Shown: positions 7,932-16,718, counted from the stretch's first letter. The stretch: 28,431 bases of DNA from UBA1731 sp964440985 (GCA_964440985.1 CAYTWE010000029.1:1-28431); one strand, 5' to 3'. Program-made: numbers and translations. The notes: generated by a model not told the origin, from the sequence alone.

Positions 7932-9035
7932 ATGGATAAAAAGATCTGTGCGGACACAAAACCCGGATATCTGCGGCTGTTTTGGGAGTGGTTCAAGATT
8001 GCGCTTTTTGTTGTAGGGGGCGGCTACGCGATAATTGTTGTTGCGGATGAGGTTTTCGGGCGCAAGCTTAAATGGATAGATGAAGGTGAACTCCTTGAGC
8101 ATCTGCCGATAATATCGTCCGTGCCGGGGCTTATCGCCGGCAACTCCGCGATATACGTCGGGCTGAAAACGCATGGACGGCTTGGCGCAGTGGTGGCTCT
8201 GGTCGGCGTCGCACTGCCGTCCATCGCGATATTTCTCGCAGTCTCCATTGGGTTCGATTTCATTCCGAAGGACAACCGCTGGATTGACGGTGCGTTCTAC
8301 GGTTTGAGGAGCGCGCTTTCAGGGGTGATAGCCGGCACGATTTGGCGGACGCTTCGCGGTTCCGGGGTGGACTGGTCGAAGGGTGTCGGAGTGGCGGCAA
8401 AGCCGCTTTCTACAAGGCAGTTCACGGCAGGGGCGGCGGCATTCGCCGCATTTGTAACTGTCGCAGCATTGTTCGCGGGCAATTCGTTCTGGTCGTTCCT
8501 GAAGTTCGGGTGCATAGCGATAGGCGGAGGGTTCCCGCTCGTGCCGTTCTACTTCCGGACTTTTGTCGGTGCGGACGCGCCGCTTCTGAACATGGCTCCG
8601 GATGACTTCTCCAACCTGATGGCCCTTACGCAGATGACGCCAGGCCCGGTAAGCCTTAACGCCGCGACATTCTTCGGCTATCGGCTCGACGGCGCATTAG
8701 GTTCTGTTGTCGCCTCCGCCGCGCTGCTTACTCCATCGTTCATCCTGATGACGGCCGTGCTGACGGGACTTGACAGATGGCGCAGAAGCAGAATCGTCAG
8801 AATGCTTGTGGTGATGCTGAAGCCGGTGTCGGTTGCGTTGATGTCCGTAGCGCTCTACCGCTTCTGCGAACTCAGCGTATGGGGACATGGCGCCGACGGC
8901 GCGTTCGAGATCCATCCATGTGCGGCGGCTCTCGCAACTTTTGCGGCGGTGATGCTCGTCAAACGCAAGATGTCCATCATGTCGCTCATATTCCTGTGTG
9001 CGCTGCTCGGGACAGTTCGAGTAATGTGGATGTAG
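7932..9035 (+). CDS. Chromate transporter family protein (ChrA-like, two-domain)
   Basis: This 367-residue polytopic membrane protein has two copies of the chromate transporter domain (PF02417). The first half carries FVVGGGYAIIVV near residues 25-37 and a conserved VPGLIAGNSAIYVG block. The second carries IAIGGGFPLVPFYFR and MTPGPVSLNAATFFGYRLDG. About ten hydrophobic segments are visible. Characterised members export chromate or take up sulfate-like anions, but in gut-type anaerobes the physiological substrate is unknown. No chrB-type regulator or metal-resistance gene is nearby. It begins 37 nt after the protease gene. GAGG (7911-7914) is too far upstream to be a good ribosome binding site, so the start is moderately certain. 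It is probably the last gene of its unit, because the next gene has its own promoter. Confidence 0.88.
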   Translation: MDKKICADTKPGYLRLFWEWFKIALFVVGGGYAIIVVADEVFGRKLKWIDEGELLEHLPIISSVPGLIAGNSAIYVGLKTHGRLGAVVALVGVALPSIAIFLAVSIGFDFIPKDNRWIDGAFYGLRSALSGVIAGTIWRTLRGSGVDWSKGVGVAAKPLSTRQFTAGAAAFAAFVTVAALFAGNSFWSFLKFGCIAIGGGFPLVPFYFRTFVGADAPLLNMAPDDFSNLMALTQMTPGPVSLNAATFFGYRLDGALGSVVASAALLTPSFILMTAVLTGLDRWRRSRIVRMLVVMLKPVSVALMSVALYRFCELSVWGHGADGAFEIHPCAAALATFAAVMLVKRKMSIMSLIFLCALLGTVRVMWM

Positions 9036-9063
9036 TCGCTTCCAGCAAAAAGCCGCAGAGTTT

Positions 9064-9107
9064 TAAAGAGGCTGATTGGTATGAAGTGAATTTGTTTAAC
9101 CTCTTTA
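9064..9107. repeat. 8-bp inverted repeat in an AT-rich intergenic region
   Basis: TAAAGAGG (9064-9071) and CCTCTTTA (9100-9107) are exact inverted copies separated by 28 nt. They lie downstream of the chromate-transporter gene and upstream of the LamG-gene promoter, in a stretch that is visibly more AT-rich than its surroundings. It could be a weak terminator stem or a protein-binding site. No U-tract follows the right arm. Confidence 0.3.
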
Positions 9108-9184
9108 CCTGTATTCCACGCTGGGCATTCATGAAGCGTGCAGCAGAGGAATCGACAAAAAATCAAGAACACAACAGTACCCCA

Positions 9185-9211
9185 TTGAAAAAAAAACCAT
9201 TTTGGTATATT
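9185..9211 (+). promoter_or_regulatory. Promoter of the LamG-protein/glycosidase unit
   Basis: A TTGAAA -35-like box (9185-9190) runs into an A-tract and is followed by TGG-TATATT (hexamer 9206-9211), an extended -10. The -35 to -10 spacing is 15 nt, or 17 nt if TATTAA (9208-9213) is the hexamer. Transcription would begin near 9217-9220, giving about 80 nt of leader before the ATG at 9296. It is the best match to a two-box promoter in this gap. Confidence 0.55.
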
Positions 9212-9216
9212 AATCC

Positions 9217-9243
9217 ATGTTGCTAGTCGTAATAGGGCGTTGA
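9217..9243 (+). other. Possible 8-codon leader ORF (MLLVVIGR) at the predicted transcript 5' end
   Basis: An ATG lies 5 nt after the predicted -10 hexamer. It opens an 8-codon frame ending at TGA (9241-9243), 52 nt before the large LamG gene. If transcription starts at the ATG this would be a leaderless micro-ORF that could affect downstream translation. It may equally be a chance ATG. Confidence 0.2.
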
Positions 9244-9295
9244 GTGGCGTCGTGGCGGCGCGGCAACGCAATCAATTGCCTGAAAGGGTCGCAAG

Positions 9296-12200
9296 ATGGT
9301 TTCAAGTTCGTTGAGACGTGTCAGTGTTTCGTTCAAGGTGCAGATTGCCGCAGCGGCAATCTGCGCAGGCATCATGTCTGCCGGCGCCGGGCTGATTGAG
9401 GTGACGGATGTCGCTTCTGTCACCGTCACCTCCTCCGGTGACGGCATAACGGCGAGGACGCAGAAGTCTCATGGACTGCCGGAGGATCTTCCCACGCCGA
9501 TTTTCTGGTTCGACTGCAGCAACACAAACGGTTGGCAGATCGTGCGCGGCGATGACGGCACGAACTACGTCACGATGATTCCGTCCCTTGGCGATGGCGG
9601 ACGCTTTCTGACCACAGATACAACATTGGAGGGAACGTCCTTCACCGGTTGGGGAAAACGTACACCGACCCCTCCGGCGCTCGTCGAGTACGAAGACCTG
9701 CCGGGCGGGCCGGTGCTCGACTTCGGCAAATTCGGGTCGGGTCGCGGAATGATGTTCAATCCGTGTACGGTCGATGGTGCATCGAAGAACATACTTTCCG
9801 GAATTGGGGCGGTGGCCGCTCTGTGGGGGTCGCAGGAGGGCGGCGGTTACCTGTTCGGCGGCGGCAATATCGGCTTGGAGTCAGATACTGAACGTCGGGA
9901 ATCGTATCGCTGGGTGCGCGGTTGGGAGAACTGCAATGCAGAGAACGGCGGCACAGCCTACTACTGGACTTCAGTGCTTGGGGCGTTCAGGTCATCGATG
10001 GCCAAGGCCCCAGGATTCTATATGCACGATGGCATCCCAACGTCCGCTGAACTCACGGGAATGAACGGCGGATGGGAGGCGATTGGCCTTGTGACGGATG
10101 AGCCGAAGTGGAGCGCTACGGGAATAGGCCTCGGCGATGCCCGCCCTGACATGTGGCGCGAGGGCGGATGCAGAATCGGCGAGATGCTTGTGTTCAATAA
10201 AGCGCTGACGCATGATCAGATGCGCCGCCTCCAGCTTCATCTTCGTGAAAAATGGCTTGCGAAAGGGTTGCGCGGATGGAACGGCGATGCCAATGTCGGG
10301 GCGTTAAGGGCTATGCCGAAATCTGCCGCACGGGCGATTGTGGATGTGCCTGCCGGAGAGACGCTTACGCTTCAGATGCTTGCCGGCGGACGTGGCGGCG
10401 GGTCGTTCTCCGATGCCGCGACCGTAAAGACGGGAGATGGCGTTCTCAAGATGAATGCCGCATCTGACCATTCCGCGCCGATCGAACTTGCCGGCGGAAC
10501 GCTTGAGCTGTCGCGCAAGACGCCTCCGGAAAGCGTTGAAGAACTCCCGTACGGGCTGTATATGCGGTTTGACGCATCTGTGGCGTCTTCCATGACGCTT
10601 TCATTGGAGAACGGCACAAACTTCGTGGAGCGCATCGACAACCTTGCGTCTGGCAGGTACCAGAACAGGCAGATATTTCTCAAGACGATTGGGAACAAGA
10701 CGCGTGATGACACAGAGTGCGACCTGCGTCCATGGGTGAACGAATCCCCGCTCGGCTCGGCCTTGCCGATAATCGATTTCGGGGTCAGGGCTCAAGGCGC
10801 TGCTGGACGTTACCTTTGCTTCCACACTGAAGACGAAAACGGTCAGAGCAAACTCTTTGAGCCGGCGGGCTGCGGCACGCTCGTAGGGCTCGTGTGCGCC
10901 GAGCATGGCGGTGGACACATCTGCAACGGCCCGTTCCGTCGAGGCGACAGGTGGGCAACCGAATACACCGCGCCATTGCTCATATCGGATTCGTTCGGAG
11001 AAGCCGATATATCCAACACAAATTCAGAGACGCGGCTCTTCCTGAACGGAATGCGCGTCGCCCCGACGAACGGATTCCTTCACGCCGGTTGCCAGGTGAT
11101 TGCCTATCAGGTGCAGCCGGCCGCTTTTGCGGCGATTTCCGCAGAGCAGTCCTATACTTTAAACGAGACGTCCGCATCCGGCGGCGTAATGTTCGGTGAA
11201 CTGCTGTTCTGGAACCGTCCGCTTTCCGATGACGAACTGCTTGCCGTTCAGGCATATCTCTCGCGCAAATGGCTCGGAACGGACATCCCTGGATATGCCG
11301 GCGCCGTCGATGGCGTGGCGGATGTGCAGTCCGTCAAATCGGCGTATCCGTCGTCGATAGATGTGCCAGGCCCGCGCACAATGAAGATAGCGCATCTTGA
11401 CGCAAAGGCTCCGCTCTCTAAGGTTGGCGACGGTACGCTCTTGGTCGGTCCGGAGAGCGACCTGTCTGGTCTTACGATAGCGGAGGGTTCGGTTGAGATC
11501 GCGGCCGTCCAGCCGGAAACTTCGAGCGACTGCGAAATCGCACCCGGTGCGGCTCTGCACCTTGATGCGTCCGACGCCGATTCCTTCATTCTCGGCAAAC
11601 GGGGTGGCACGAACTTCGTGCAGAGCTGGTATTCGCCCAACGGTGTCCCTGCGCGGCAGACGAATGTGGCGCGTCAGCCCTGGGTCGTCACGGACGAAGA
11701 TGAACTCCTGAACGGAATGCCAGTCGTAGATTTCGGTCCTTTTGTTGCCTCGTCGGCGGTAGAGGGACGATGCCTTCCGCTTGCGCAGCCGCTTGACTCC
11801 GTGAGATCCGTGTTCATGGTGCGCGGTTCGCAGTCCGGCGGCGGAGTTTTCCTCGGCGAATCGTCGAATGTCGGCGTGACGGACTGGGCAAGGTCGTCTG
11901 GTGGAATCGATGTGCCGATCATCGACTCTCCGGCCGGGATGGTGCTGAACGGAGAGTTTCATCTCGACGGCACGGCGGCGCTCTGCACCAATGCGCTCCC
12001 GACCGGCGGATATGAACTCATCGACATCCACACGACGGCGGGAGCGCATGTGAGCGCACTTGCCTGCAGAGGCGGCAATGGGATGTACGGCGGTGTGCGC
12101 ATAGCCGAACTTATCATCTACCAGCGTCCGCTCTCCGAGCGTGAGAAGGTCGCCACACGAAACTACCTCACAAGAAAGTGGTTCCCGTCAAGGACGTTGC

Positions 12201-13579
12201 AGGAACTGCCAGAGGCGGTTCCGGTGGATGCCGCGCTGTCCGTTGGCGAAATTCCGACGGATGGCGGAAAGACGATTGCCGCGGATTCCAATGTGTCTGC
12301 AAAGAAGGTCAGCGGCGACGGACTTCTTGAGAAGACGGGTAGCGCCGAACTGTCTGTTTCCGATCTTTCCGATATGTCCGGCACGATTGCGGTGGAAGAG
12401 GGAGCGCTCGCCATTGTCGGCCAGCCTCTGGCAGCAGAGCCGGAACTCGTCACGGAAGGGCGCATACTGCATCTTGACGCATCGTCCGGACTGTCGCTCG
12501 CCACAAACGCCGACAACACGGTTTCGGTTACCGGCTGGCGTTCCCTTCTTGACGATGGCTGGGTCGCAGTTCCGGGTGCAAGCGTCAGTTCTGGCATCGT
12601 GCACTATCCTACGTTTCTGCCGTATGAACTGAACGGACTGCCGACGGTCAAGATGGCGTATCACGGTTGGGCACAGGGCGAAGAGTATTTCCTGTTCCAG
12701 AAGGACGGCGAACGGAAGATGCTCGAAGGCATACGGTCGGTGTTCTGGGTGATCGGTTCGCAGGAGGGCGGCGGATTCCTCATGGGCGGCGGCGTGAATC
12801 CCACCAATGAGACGCGGTTCGTGTGGCATCGTGGCGGCAGTTCTGACGGATCGACGGCGACGGACGCCCTGCTGCTTTACCATGCGCAAGATGAACTTGA
12901 AAGGGCGGCCTGGCGTCTGAACGGCGCAGACATCAACTGCGGCAGCGACGGATTGACGGGCGGATACGACCTGCTTTCCATGGTGATGACCAACGCCGCA
13001 GGGGCTTCAGCCACGGCGGACGGACTTGCGTTCGATGGACGCATACTTGCCGGGGAGGATTACCGTCAACGCAGCGGACGTCAGCGAATCGGCGAGCTGA
13101 TTGTGTACAACAGGGGACTTTCCGATTCCGAGCGGTTGCAGGTTGAGGCGTACCTTGCGGCAAAGTGGGGTTTCGCGCAGAAGTCTACAGTAAATTCCGC
13201 CACGGTCGATCTTGCATCCGGCACTCAGCTCAAGACTACCGGGCGGCAGTATGTTGACACGCTTTCCGGCGTTGGAGAGGTCGTCGGCGACGTTGTTGTG
13301 CGCGGCATTGCAAAGGATTGTTCGGTATCCGGAACGCTTTCGGTTAGCGGGACGCTCACGATCTCCGAAAATCCGGTATTCACGATTCGCGGTCTGCCGT
13401 CTACGCTCATTGCCGGCGACAGCATCGTGATTGCGACGGCAGGCACGATTGACGGCGTCGAGAACCTTGCTTCCGCAACGATCGTCGGGGTGCCTGACCG
13501 CCTGCGTCCGCGCATCTCCGTGCGCGGCGGAAAGTTGATGCTGCGCTTTGACATGGGAATGCAGGTGATAGTGAGGTGA
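9296..13579 (+). CDS. Large exported protein with four LamG-like modules and autotransporter-type strand repeats
   Basis: This 1427-residue protein starts with a signal peptide (about residues 1-36, hydrophobic core AAAAICAGIMSAGAG). AGGG lies 7 nt before the ATG. Four diverged copies of one module follow at about residues 69-321, 422-660, 754-963 and 1058-1292. Each opens with a [L/F]xFDxS or LHLDAS strand. Each contains a 'pvvDFG' strand and an EGGGxxxGG-type turn, and closes on an 'IGELIVYNRxLSxxE' strand with 'YLxxKW'. This is the concanavalin/LamG jelly-roll pattern of carbohydrate-binding surface proteins. Between modules are short strands such as KVGDGTLLVG and SGTIAVEEGALAIV, resembling the autotransporter-associated beta-strand repeat (PF12951). 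There is no C-terminal barrel, PEP-CTERM, LPXTG or lipobox, so surface attachment is unexplained. It is probably a glycan-binding protein acting with the glycosidase 6 nt downstream. The exact ligand is unknown. Confidence 0.8.
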   Translation: MVSSSLRRVSVSFKVQIAAAAICAGIMSAGAGLIEVTDVASVTVTSSGDGITARTQKSHGLPEDLPTPIFWFDCSNTNGWQIVRGDDGTNYVTMIPSLGDGGRFLTTDTTLEGTSFTGWGKRTPTPPALVEYEDLPGGPVLDFGKFGSGRGMMFNPCTVDGASKNILSGIGAVAALWGSQEGGGYLFGGGNIGLESDTERRESYRWVRGWENCNAENGGTAYYWTSVLGAFRSSMAKAPGFYMHDGIPTSAELTGMNGGWEAIGLVTDEPKWSATGIGLGDARPDMWREGGCRIGEMLVFNKALTHDQMRRLQLHLREKWLAKGLRGWNGDANVGALRAMPKSAARAIVDVPAGETLTLQMLAGGRGGGSFSDAATVKTGDGVLKMNAASDHSAPIELAGGTLELSRKTPPESVEELPYGLYMRFDASVASSMTLSLENGTNFVERIDNLASGRYQNRQIFLKTIGNKTRDDTECDLRPWVNESPLGSALPIIDFGVRAQGAAGRYLCFHTEDENGQSKLFEPAGCGTLVGLVCAEHGGGHICNGPFRRGDRWATEYTAPLLISDSFGEADISNTNSETRLFLNGMRVAPTNGFLHAGCQVIAYQVQPAAFAAISAEQSYTLNETSASGGVMFGELLFWNRPLSDDELLAVQAYLSRKWLGTDIPGYAGAVDGVADVQSVKSAYPSSIDVPGPRTMKIAHLDAKAPLSKVGDGTLLVGPESDLSGLTIAEGSVEIAAVQPETSSDCEIAPGAALHLDASDADSFILGKRGGTNFVQSWYSPNGVPARQTNVARQPWVVTDEDELLNGMPVVDFGPFVASSAVEGRCLPLAQPLDSVRSVFMVRGSQSGGGVFLGESSNVGVTDWARSSGGIDVPIIDSPAGMVLNGEFHLDGTAALCTNALPTGGYELIDIHTTAGAHVSALACRGGNGMYGGVRIAELIIYQRPLSEREKVATRNYLTRKWFPSRTLQELPEAVPVDAALSVGEIPTDGGKTIAADSNVSAKKVSGDGLLEKTGSAELSVSDLSDMSGTIAVEEGALAIVGQPLAAEPELVTEGRILHLDASSGLSLATNADNTVSVTGWRSLLDDGWVAVPGASVSSGIVHYPTFLPYELNGLPTVKMAYHGWAQGEEYFLFQKDGERKMLEGIRSVFWVIGSQEGGGFLMGGGVNPTNETRFVWHRGGSSDGSTATDALLLYHAQDELERAAWRLNGADINCGSDGLTGGYDLLSMVMTNAAGASATADGLAFDGRILAGEDYRQRSGRQRIGELIVYNRGLSDSERLQVEAYLAAKWGFAQKSTVNSATVDLASGTQLKTTGRQYVDTLSGVGEVVGDVVVRGIAKDCSVSGTLSVSGTLTISENPVFTIRGLPSTLIAGDSIVIATAGTIDGVENLASATIVGVPDRLRPRISVRGGKLMLRFDMGMQVIVR
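9500..13171 (+). repeat. Fourfold intragenic LamG-like module repeat
   Basis: Four diverged copies of a 210-250-residue module lie at 9500-10258, 10559-11275, 11555-12184 and 12467-13171. They are separated by spacers of about 280-300 nt encoding strand-repeat linkers. The opening LDAS-type strand and the closing YLxxKW helix are shared. The nucleotide sequences have diverged, so the duplications are old. Confidence 0.7.
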
Positions 13580-13585
13580 TGCGAC

Positions 13586-15901
13586 ATGGTATGCGGGATT
13601 GACGCAAAGAAAAACGGGAGTGTTCAGACGGTGGAATTCATGACAAGTTCGAAAAACGCGGGATTGGCAAGATTGGCGATGGCCGGGACGTTGGCTGTTG
13701 CGGGGTTCGCCGCATCGGCTGCGGTCAGCGCGATTGACTTTGAGACGGATGCGGAAAAGGCGGCTCAACCACATATGAGCAATGCCGCCTTGCAGACCGG
13801 AACCACAAACGCATTCGCGAGTTCTGGAAGCGGAAGCTTCTTTTTCAGGATGCGTCCGTGGAAGGAGGGGGAGGACGAGTGGCCGCTGTTCGTGCTCAAG
13901 ACCGGTGTGCGCGATTGGAGCGGATTCGACAGGCTCGTGATAGACATGGTGAACCTCGACCTTGGCGGCGATACGATAAGCATGTCCGTGGCAGGTGCCG
14001 GCGTCTCTCCGTTCTCCGGCCTTGGAGCCGTGACGACGCTGAAGCCTTGCGGGTTTACGCGGTGGATCGTCCCGCTTGAAAAATGGCCGGACGGCATGAG
14101 CGCGACAAACGTATCCACGATAGGGTTCTGCGTGACGCGTCCGTCAGGATGCGAAGTGTTCGTTGACGGATTCCATCTGCTCAAGTCCGGTGAACCCGTT
14201 CCGCCAGCGGTGTATTCTCCCGCATCGAAAGCGGCGGTCTCCGCCCGTCAGGCGGCATATGCCGAAGAGCGTACGCGGAAGGCGGAGCGGATGAAATCGA
14301 AGCTTCGTCCTCAAGGAAAGGCGACGGGCGGGATGCTCGTCGGTCAGGCGACGACAATGGAGCACCGGCGGCCGACCGAGACCTTTGACCTCGAGCCGGC
14401 GGATGTGCTGCGCATACGCCTTGCCCGCAACGAGTACGAGGGCGTACAGGTGTTCGCCGTTCCGGACGGCGCAGACCTGAAGGGCGTTTCGGTGTCGGTT
14501 TCCTCCATTGCCATGCCAGGCGGCGGCACGATTCCGGCGAAGGACGTGAAGGTCTACACCGTAGGCTATGTGAAGACGCTCAAAAGCCCAAGCCATTACC
14601 GTCTCGTGGATGTGAACGGCGGCACGGTGAAGACGCCTACCGGATGGTGGCCTGATCCGCTGCTGGATTTCGTGCCTCGCGCCGACGTGAAGGCTGGCGC
14701 CGTTCAGGGATTCTGGATCAATGTGCGGGCGGACGAGAGCCTTGCAGCGGGGAACTATCGCGGTGTCGTCACTGTTTCGGCGGAGAACGCGGCGTCCGTG
14801 AATGTGCCTATCGAGGTTCGCGTAAACGATTTCACGCTGCCGCGCACGGCGGTGATTCCGACCGCGATATCCTTCCATCCGCCGATCATACATACGTACG
14901 ACAGCGAGTCCGAGGCCCGGAAGAAAGACCCCAAGGACATAACGAACATCTGGAAACCGCATGAAGACGCCTGGACGGATCTTGCCGCCGATCATCTGAT
15001 AAGTGTGGACTACCTCTATCCTGCGGTGAGGCCGCGCTTCCGTCAGCTGATGCGACTGAAGGAGCAGGGGCGGCTTGGGTGGTTCAACCTCTCGTACTGG
15101 CGACATTCCGACGAAGAGGGTGTGACCGGTTCAGACAAGTGGAAGAAGGACTGGTTCACGTCCACCGACAAGTGCTACCGCCGCGCAAAGGAGCTGGGGA
15201 TTCTCGACCATGCCTATCTGTACGGTGAGGACGAGATTCCGCGGGCGGCATTTCCTAAAGTCGCCATTGCGGCGAAGTGCTACAAGGAGCGCTATCCGGA
15301 GGTGCCGCTTCTGACGACGGCCTTCGATGCCGATTTTGGCGTCAACGGTTCGCCTCTCTCCGATATCGACTGGTTCACTCCGCTCACGGACATGTACGAT
15401 CTCAAGAAGGCGGAGGCGAGCCGCGCCGCCGGACACAAGGTGTGGTGGTACATATCCAACCTGCCGCTTACGCGATGGGCGAACATGTTTGTCGAGAAGG
15501 AGCCGATTGAGACGCGCCTTCTCATGGGGGCGATGACCGAGAGGATGAAGGTTGACGGTTTCCTCTTCTACGCCGTATGTTCATGGGGCGACAATCGCAA
15601 GCCGATAGAGACGGGTCCGTACACGGACTGGAATCCTGTGAGCTTCGAGGATTACCACGGGTGCGGAAGCTGGATATACTGCGGGCCGGACGGAGTGCCG
15701 GTGCCGACGATCCGACTTGAGAACTACCGCGACGGACTTGAAGACCTCGCCTACGTAAAGTTGCTCAAGGAGAAACGCGGAATCGAGATTCCGGTGCCGG
15801 ACGACGTGATGCGGTCGATGACCGATTTCACCTTGCGTCCGGAACCGCTTCTTCGTTGGCGCAACCGAATCGCCGATCTGCTTGAAGGCCGTGCTCCTTG
15901 A
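13586..15901 (+). CDS. Exported GH123-like / DUF4091 glycoside hydrolase
   Basis: This protein has up to 771 residues. An N-terminal beta-sandwich (about residues 48-200; IDFETDAEKA to CEVFVDGFHLL) resembles a carbohydrate-binding domain. A linker, an Ig-like domain (about 250-420; ARNEYEGVQVFAVP, YRGVVTVSAE) and a C-terminal TIM-barrel domain of DUF4091 type follow. The barrel contains an acidic pair in LYGEDEIP (D549-E550), matching the Asp-Glu pair used for substrate-assisted catalysis in GH123 N-acetyl-beta-galactosaminidases. It ends with the DUF4091 signature RLENYRDGLEDLAY. The ATG at 13586 has an excellent Shine-Dalgarno (GAGGTGA, 13573-13579) inside the end of the previous gene. The in-frame ATG at 13640 would give a neater signal peptide (MTSSKNAGLARLAMAGTLAV). 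GH123 activity suggests release of GalNAc from glycolipids or glycoproteins; the substrate is inferred. Confidence 0.85.
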   Translation: MVCGIDAKKNGSVQTVEFMTSSKNAGLARLAMAGTLAVAGFAASAAVSAIDFETDAEKAAQPHMSNAALQTGTTNAFASSGSGSFFFRMRPWKEGEDEWPLFVLKTGVRDWSGFDRLVIDMVNLDLGGDTISMSVAGAGVSPFSGLGAVTTLKPCGFTRWIVPLEKWPDGMSATNVSTIGFCVTRPSGCEVFVDGFHLLKSGEPVPPAVYSPASKAAVSARQAAYAEERTRKAERMKSKLRPQGKATGGMLVGQATTMEHRRPTETFDLEPADVLRIRLARNEYEGVQVFAVPDGADLKGVSVSVSSIAMPGGGTIPAKDVKVYTVGYVKTLKSPSHYRLVDVNGGTVKTPTGWWPDPLLDFVPRADVKAGAVQGFWINVRADESLAAGNYRGVVTVSAENAASVNVPIEVRVNDFTLPRTAVIPTAISFHPPIIHTYDSESEARKKDPKDITNIWKPHEDAWTDLAADHLISVDYLYPAVRPRFRQLMRLKEQGRLGWFNLSYWRHSDEEGVTGSDKWKKDWFTSTDKCYRRAKELGILDHAYLYGEDEIPRAAFPKVAIAAKCYKERYPEVPLLTTAFDADFGVNGSPLSDIDWFTPLTDMYDLKKAEASRAAGHKVWWYISNLPLTRWANMFVEKEPIETRLLMGAMTERMKVDGFLFYAVCSWGDNRKPIETGPYTDWNPVSFEDYHGCGSWIYCGPDGVPVPTIRLENYRDGLEDLAYVKLLKEKRGIEIPVPDDVMRSMTDFTLRPEPLLRWRNRIADLLEGRAP

Positions 15902-15945
15902 GACGCGGATAAGCTTCGCGGTTCTCCGTCATACACCGAATTTGC

Positions 15946-15978
15946 AAAGGCAACCCTTTGAAAATAAGGGTTGCCTTT
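15946..15978 (+). terminator. Rho-independent terminator after the GH123-like gene
   Basis: This is a perfect 13-bp stem, AAAGGCAACCCTT (15946-15958) with AAGGGTTGCCTTT (15966-15978), around a 7-nt loop. It lies 44 nt after the stop codon. The A-rich left base and T-rich right base make it potentially bidirectional. The U-tract is short (TTT). The right arm also supplies the -35 box of the next promoter. Confidence 0.8.
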
Positions 15979-15999
15979 ACCACGGAGAAGTGATATTAT
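15971..15999 (+). promoter_or_regulatory. Promoter of the polysaccharide export operon, overlapping the terminator
   Basis: TTGCCT (15971-15976) is separated by exactly 17 nt from TATTAT (15994-15999), which is preceded by TG at 15991-15992 (extended -10). The -35 box lies in the right arm of the terminator stem, and the -10 overlaps the first possible ATG (15998). Transcription from here would start near 16006, just before the second in-frame ATG (16013). Confidence 0.5.
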
Positions 16000-16684
16000 G
16001 GCGCGTGAATTTATGGGAAAACTGTTTCTACATATTGTGATATTTGCCCTGACCGTCCTTCTTGGAGGGTGCGCGAGCGTCATTTCCGCGTTTACCGATG
16101 ATGCGCAGAAGGATCAGGGCGTGGATGCCGATCTGCTTGCGACCTACTTTGACGGGCCGAAGGTGCGTCCTGGCGTTGCTCTCCAGATTTCGGTCACTGC
16201 GGCCGGTTTGGTCGGTCAGGATGCGAAGCCGTATTTTGTTGATGCCGATGGCTACATCACGATGGAGCTTGTGGGGCAGATCAAGTGCGACGGGCTTACG
16301 CTTGTGGGGCTTCAGCAGAAGATAGCTGTGGCATACAAGGAATACTTCCTCGATCCGCACGTCACGGCGACGTTCATCTATCAGGCCGGCGGCGGGATGG
16401 TCTCTCCGTGGGGGACTGTGACGGTGCTTGGCGAGGTGAACAGGCCTGGCCCCGTCGATGTCCCCTCGACCATGGATTTGCGTGTGACACGGGCACTTCA
16501 GCTTGCCGGCGGTACGACGCCTCTTGCAGACAAGGCGGGCATCAAGGTCACTCACTGCGACAAGGACGGCAAGCGGACCAAGACTACGGTGGATTTGGTT
16601 GAAATCGGCAAGGAGGGCCGCCCCGACAAGGATGTCCTGCTTCAGGCAGGGGATGTTGTGTGGGTTCCCATGAGTTGGTATTGA
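15998..16684 (+). CDS. Wza-like polysaccharide export outer-membrane lipoprotein
   Basis: This 228-residue protein has a lipoprotein signal (hydrophobic core IVIFALTVLL, lipobox LLGGC), so it should be acylated at that cysteine. A Poly_export domain (PF02563) follows, with VDADGYITMELVGQIKCDGL and YFLDPHVTATF. One SLBB-type domain comes next, with VLGEVNRPGPVDVPSTMDL, ALQLAGGTTPLADK and a closing LLQAGDVVWVPMSWY. Wza-type proteins form the outer-membrane channel for capsule or exopolysaccharide. This one is shorter than E. coli Wza (one SLBB instead of two) and lacks an evident C-terminal barrel helix, so the neighbouring beta-barrel may provide the outer-membrane pore. The start is ambiguous: ATG 15998 has GGAGAAG upstream, whereas ATG 16013 fits the promoter and gives a cleaner signal peptide. 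Confidence 0.9.
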   Translation: MAREFMGKLFLHIVIFALTVLLGGCASVISAFTDDAQKDQGVDADLLATYFDGPKVRPGVALQISVTAAGLVGQDAKPYFVDADGYITMELVGQIKCDGLTLVGLQQKIAVAYKEYFLDPHVTATFIYQAGGGMVSPWGTVTVLGEVNRPGPVDVPSTMDLRVTRALQLAGGTTPLADKAGIKVTHCDKDGKRTKTTVDLVEIGKEGRPDKDVLLQAGDVVWVPMSWY

Positions 16685-16718
16685 GTAAAATTTTGCAGAA
16701 AATCAGGAGGCTACAAGG

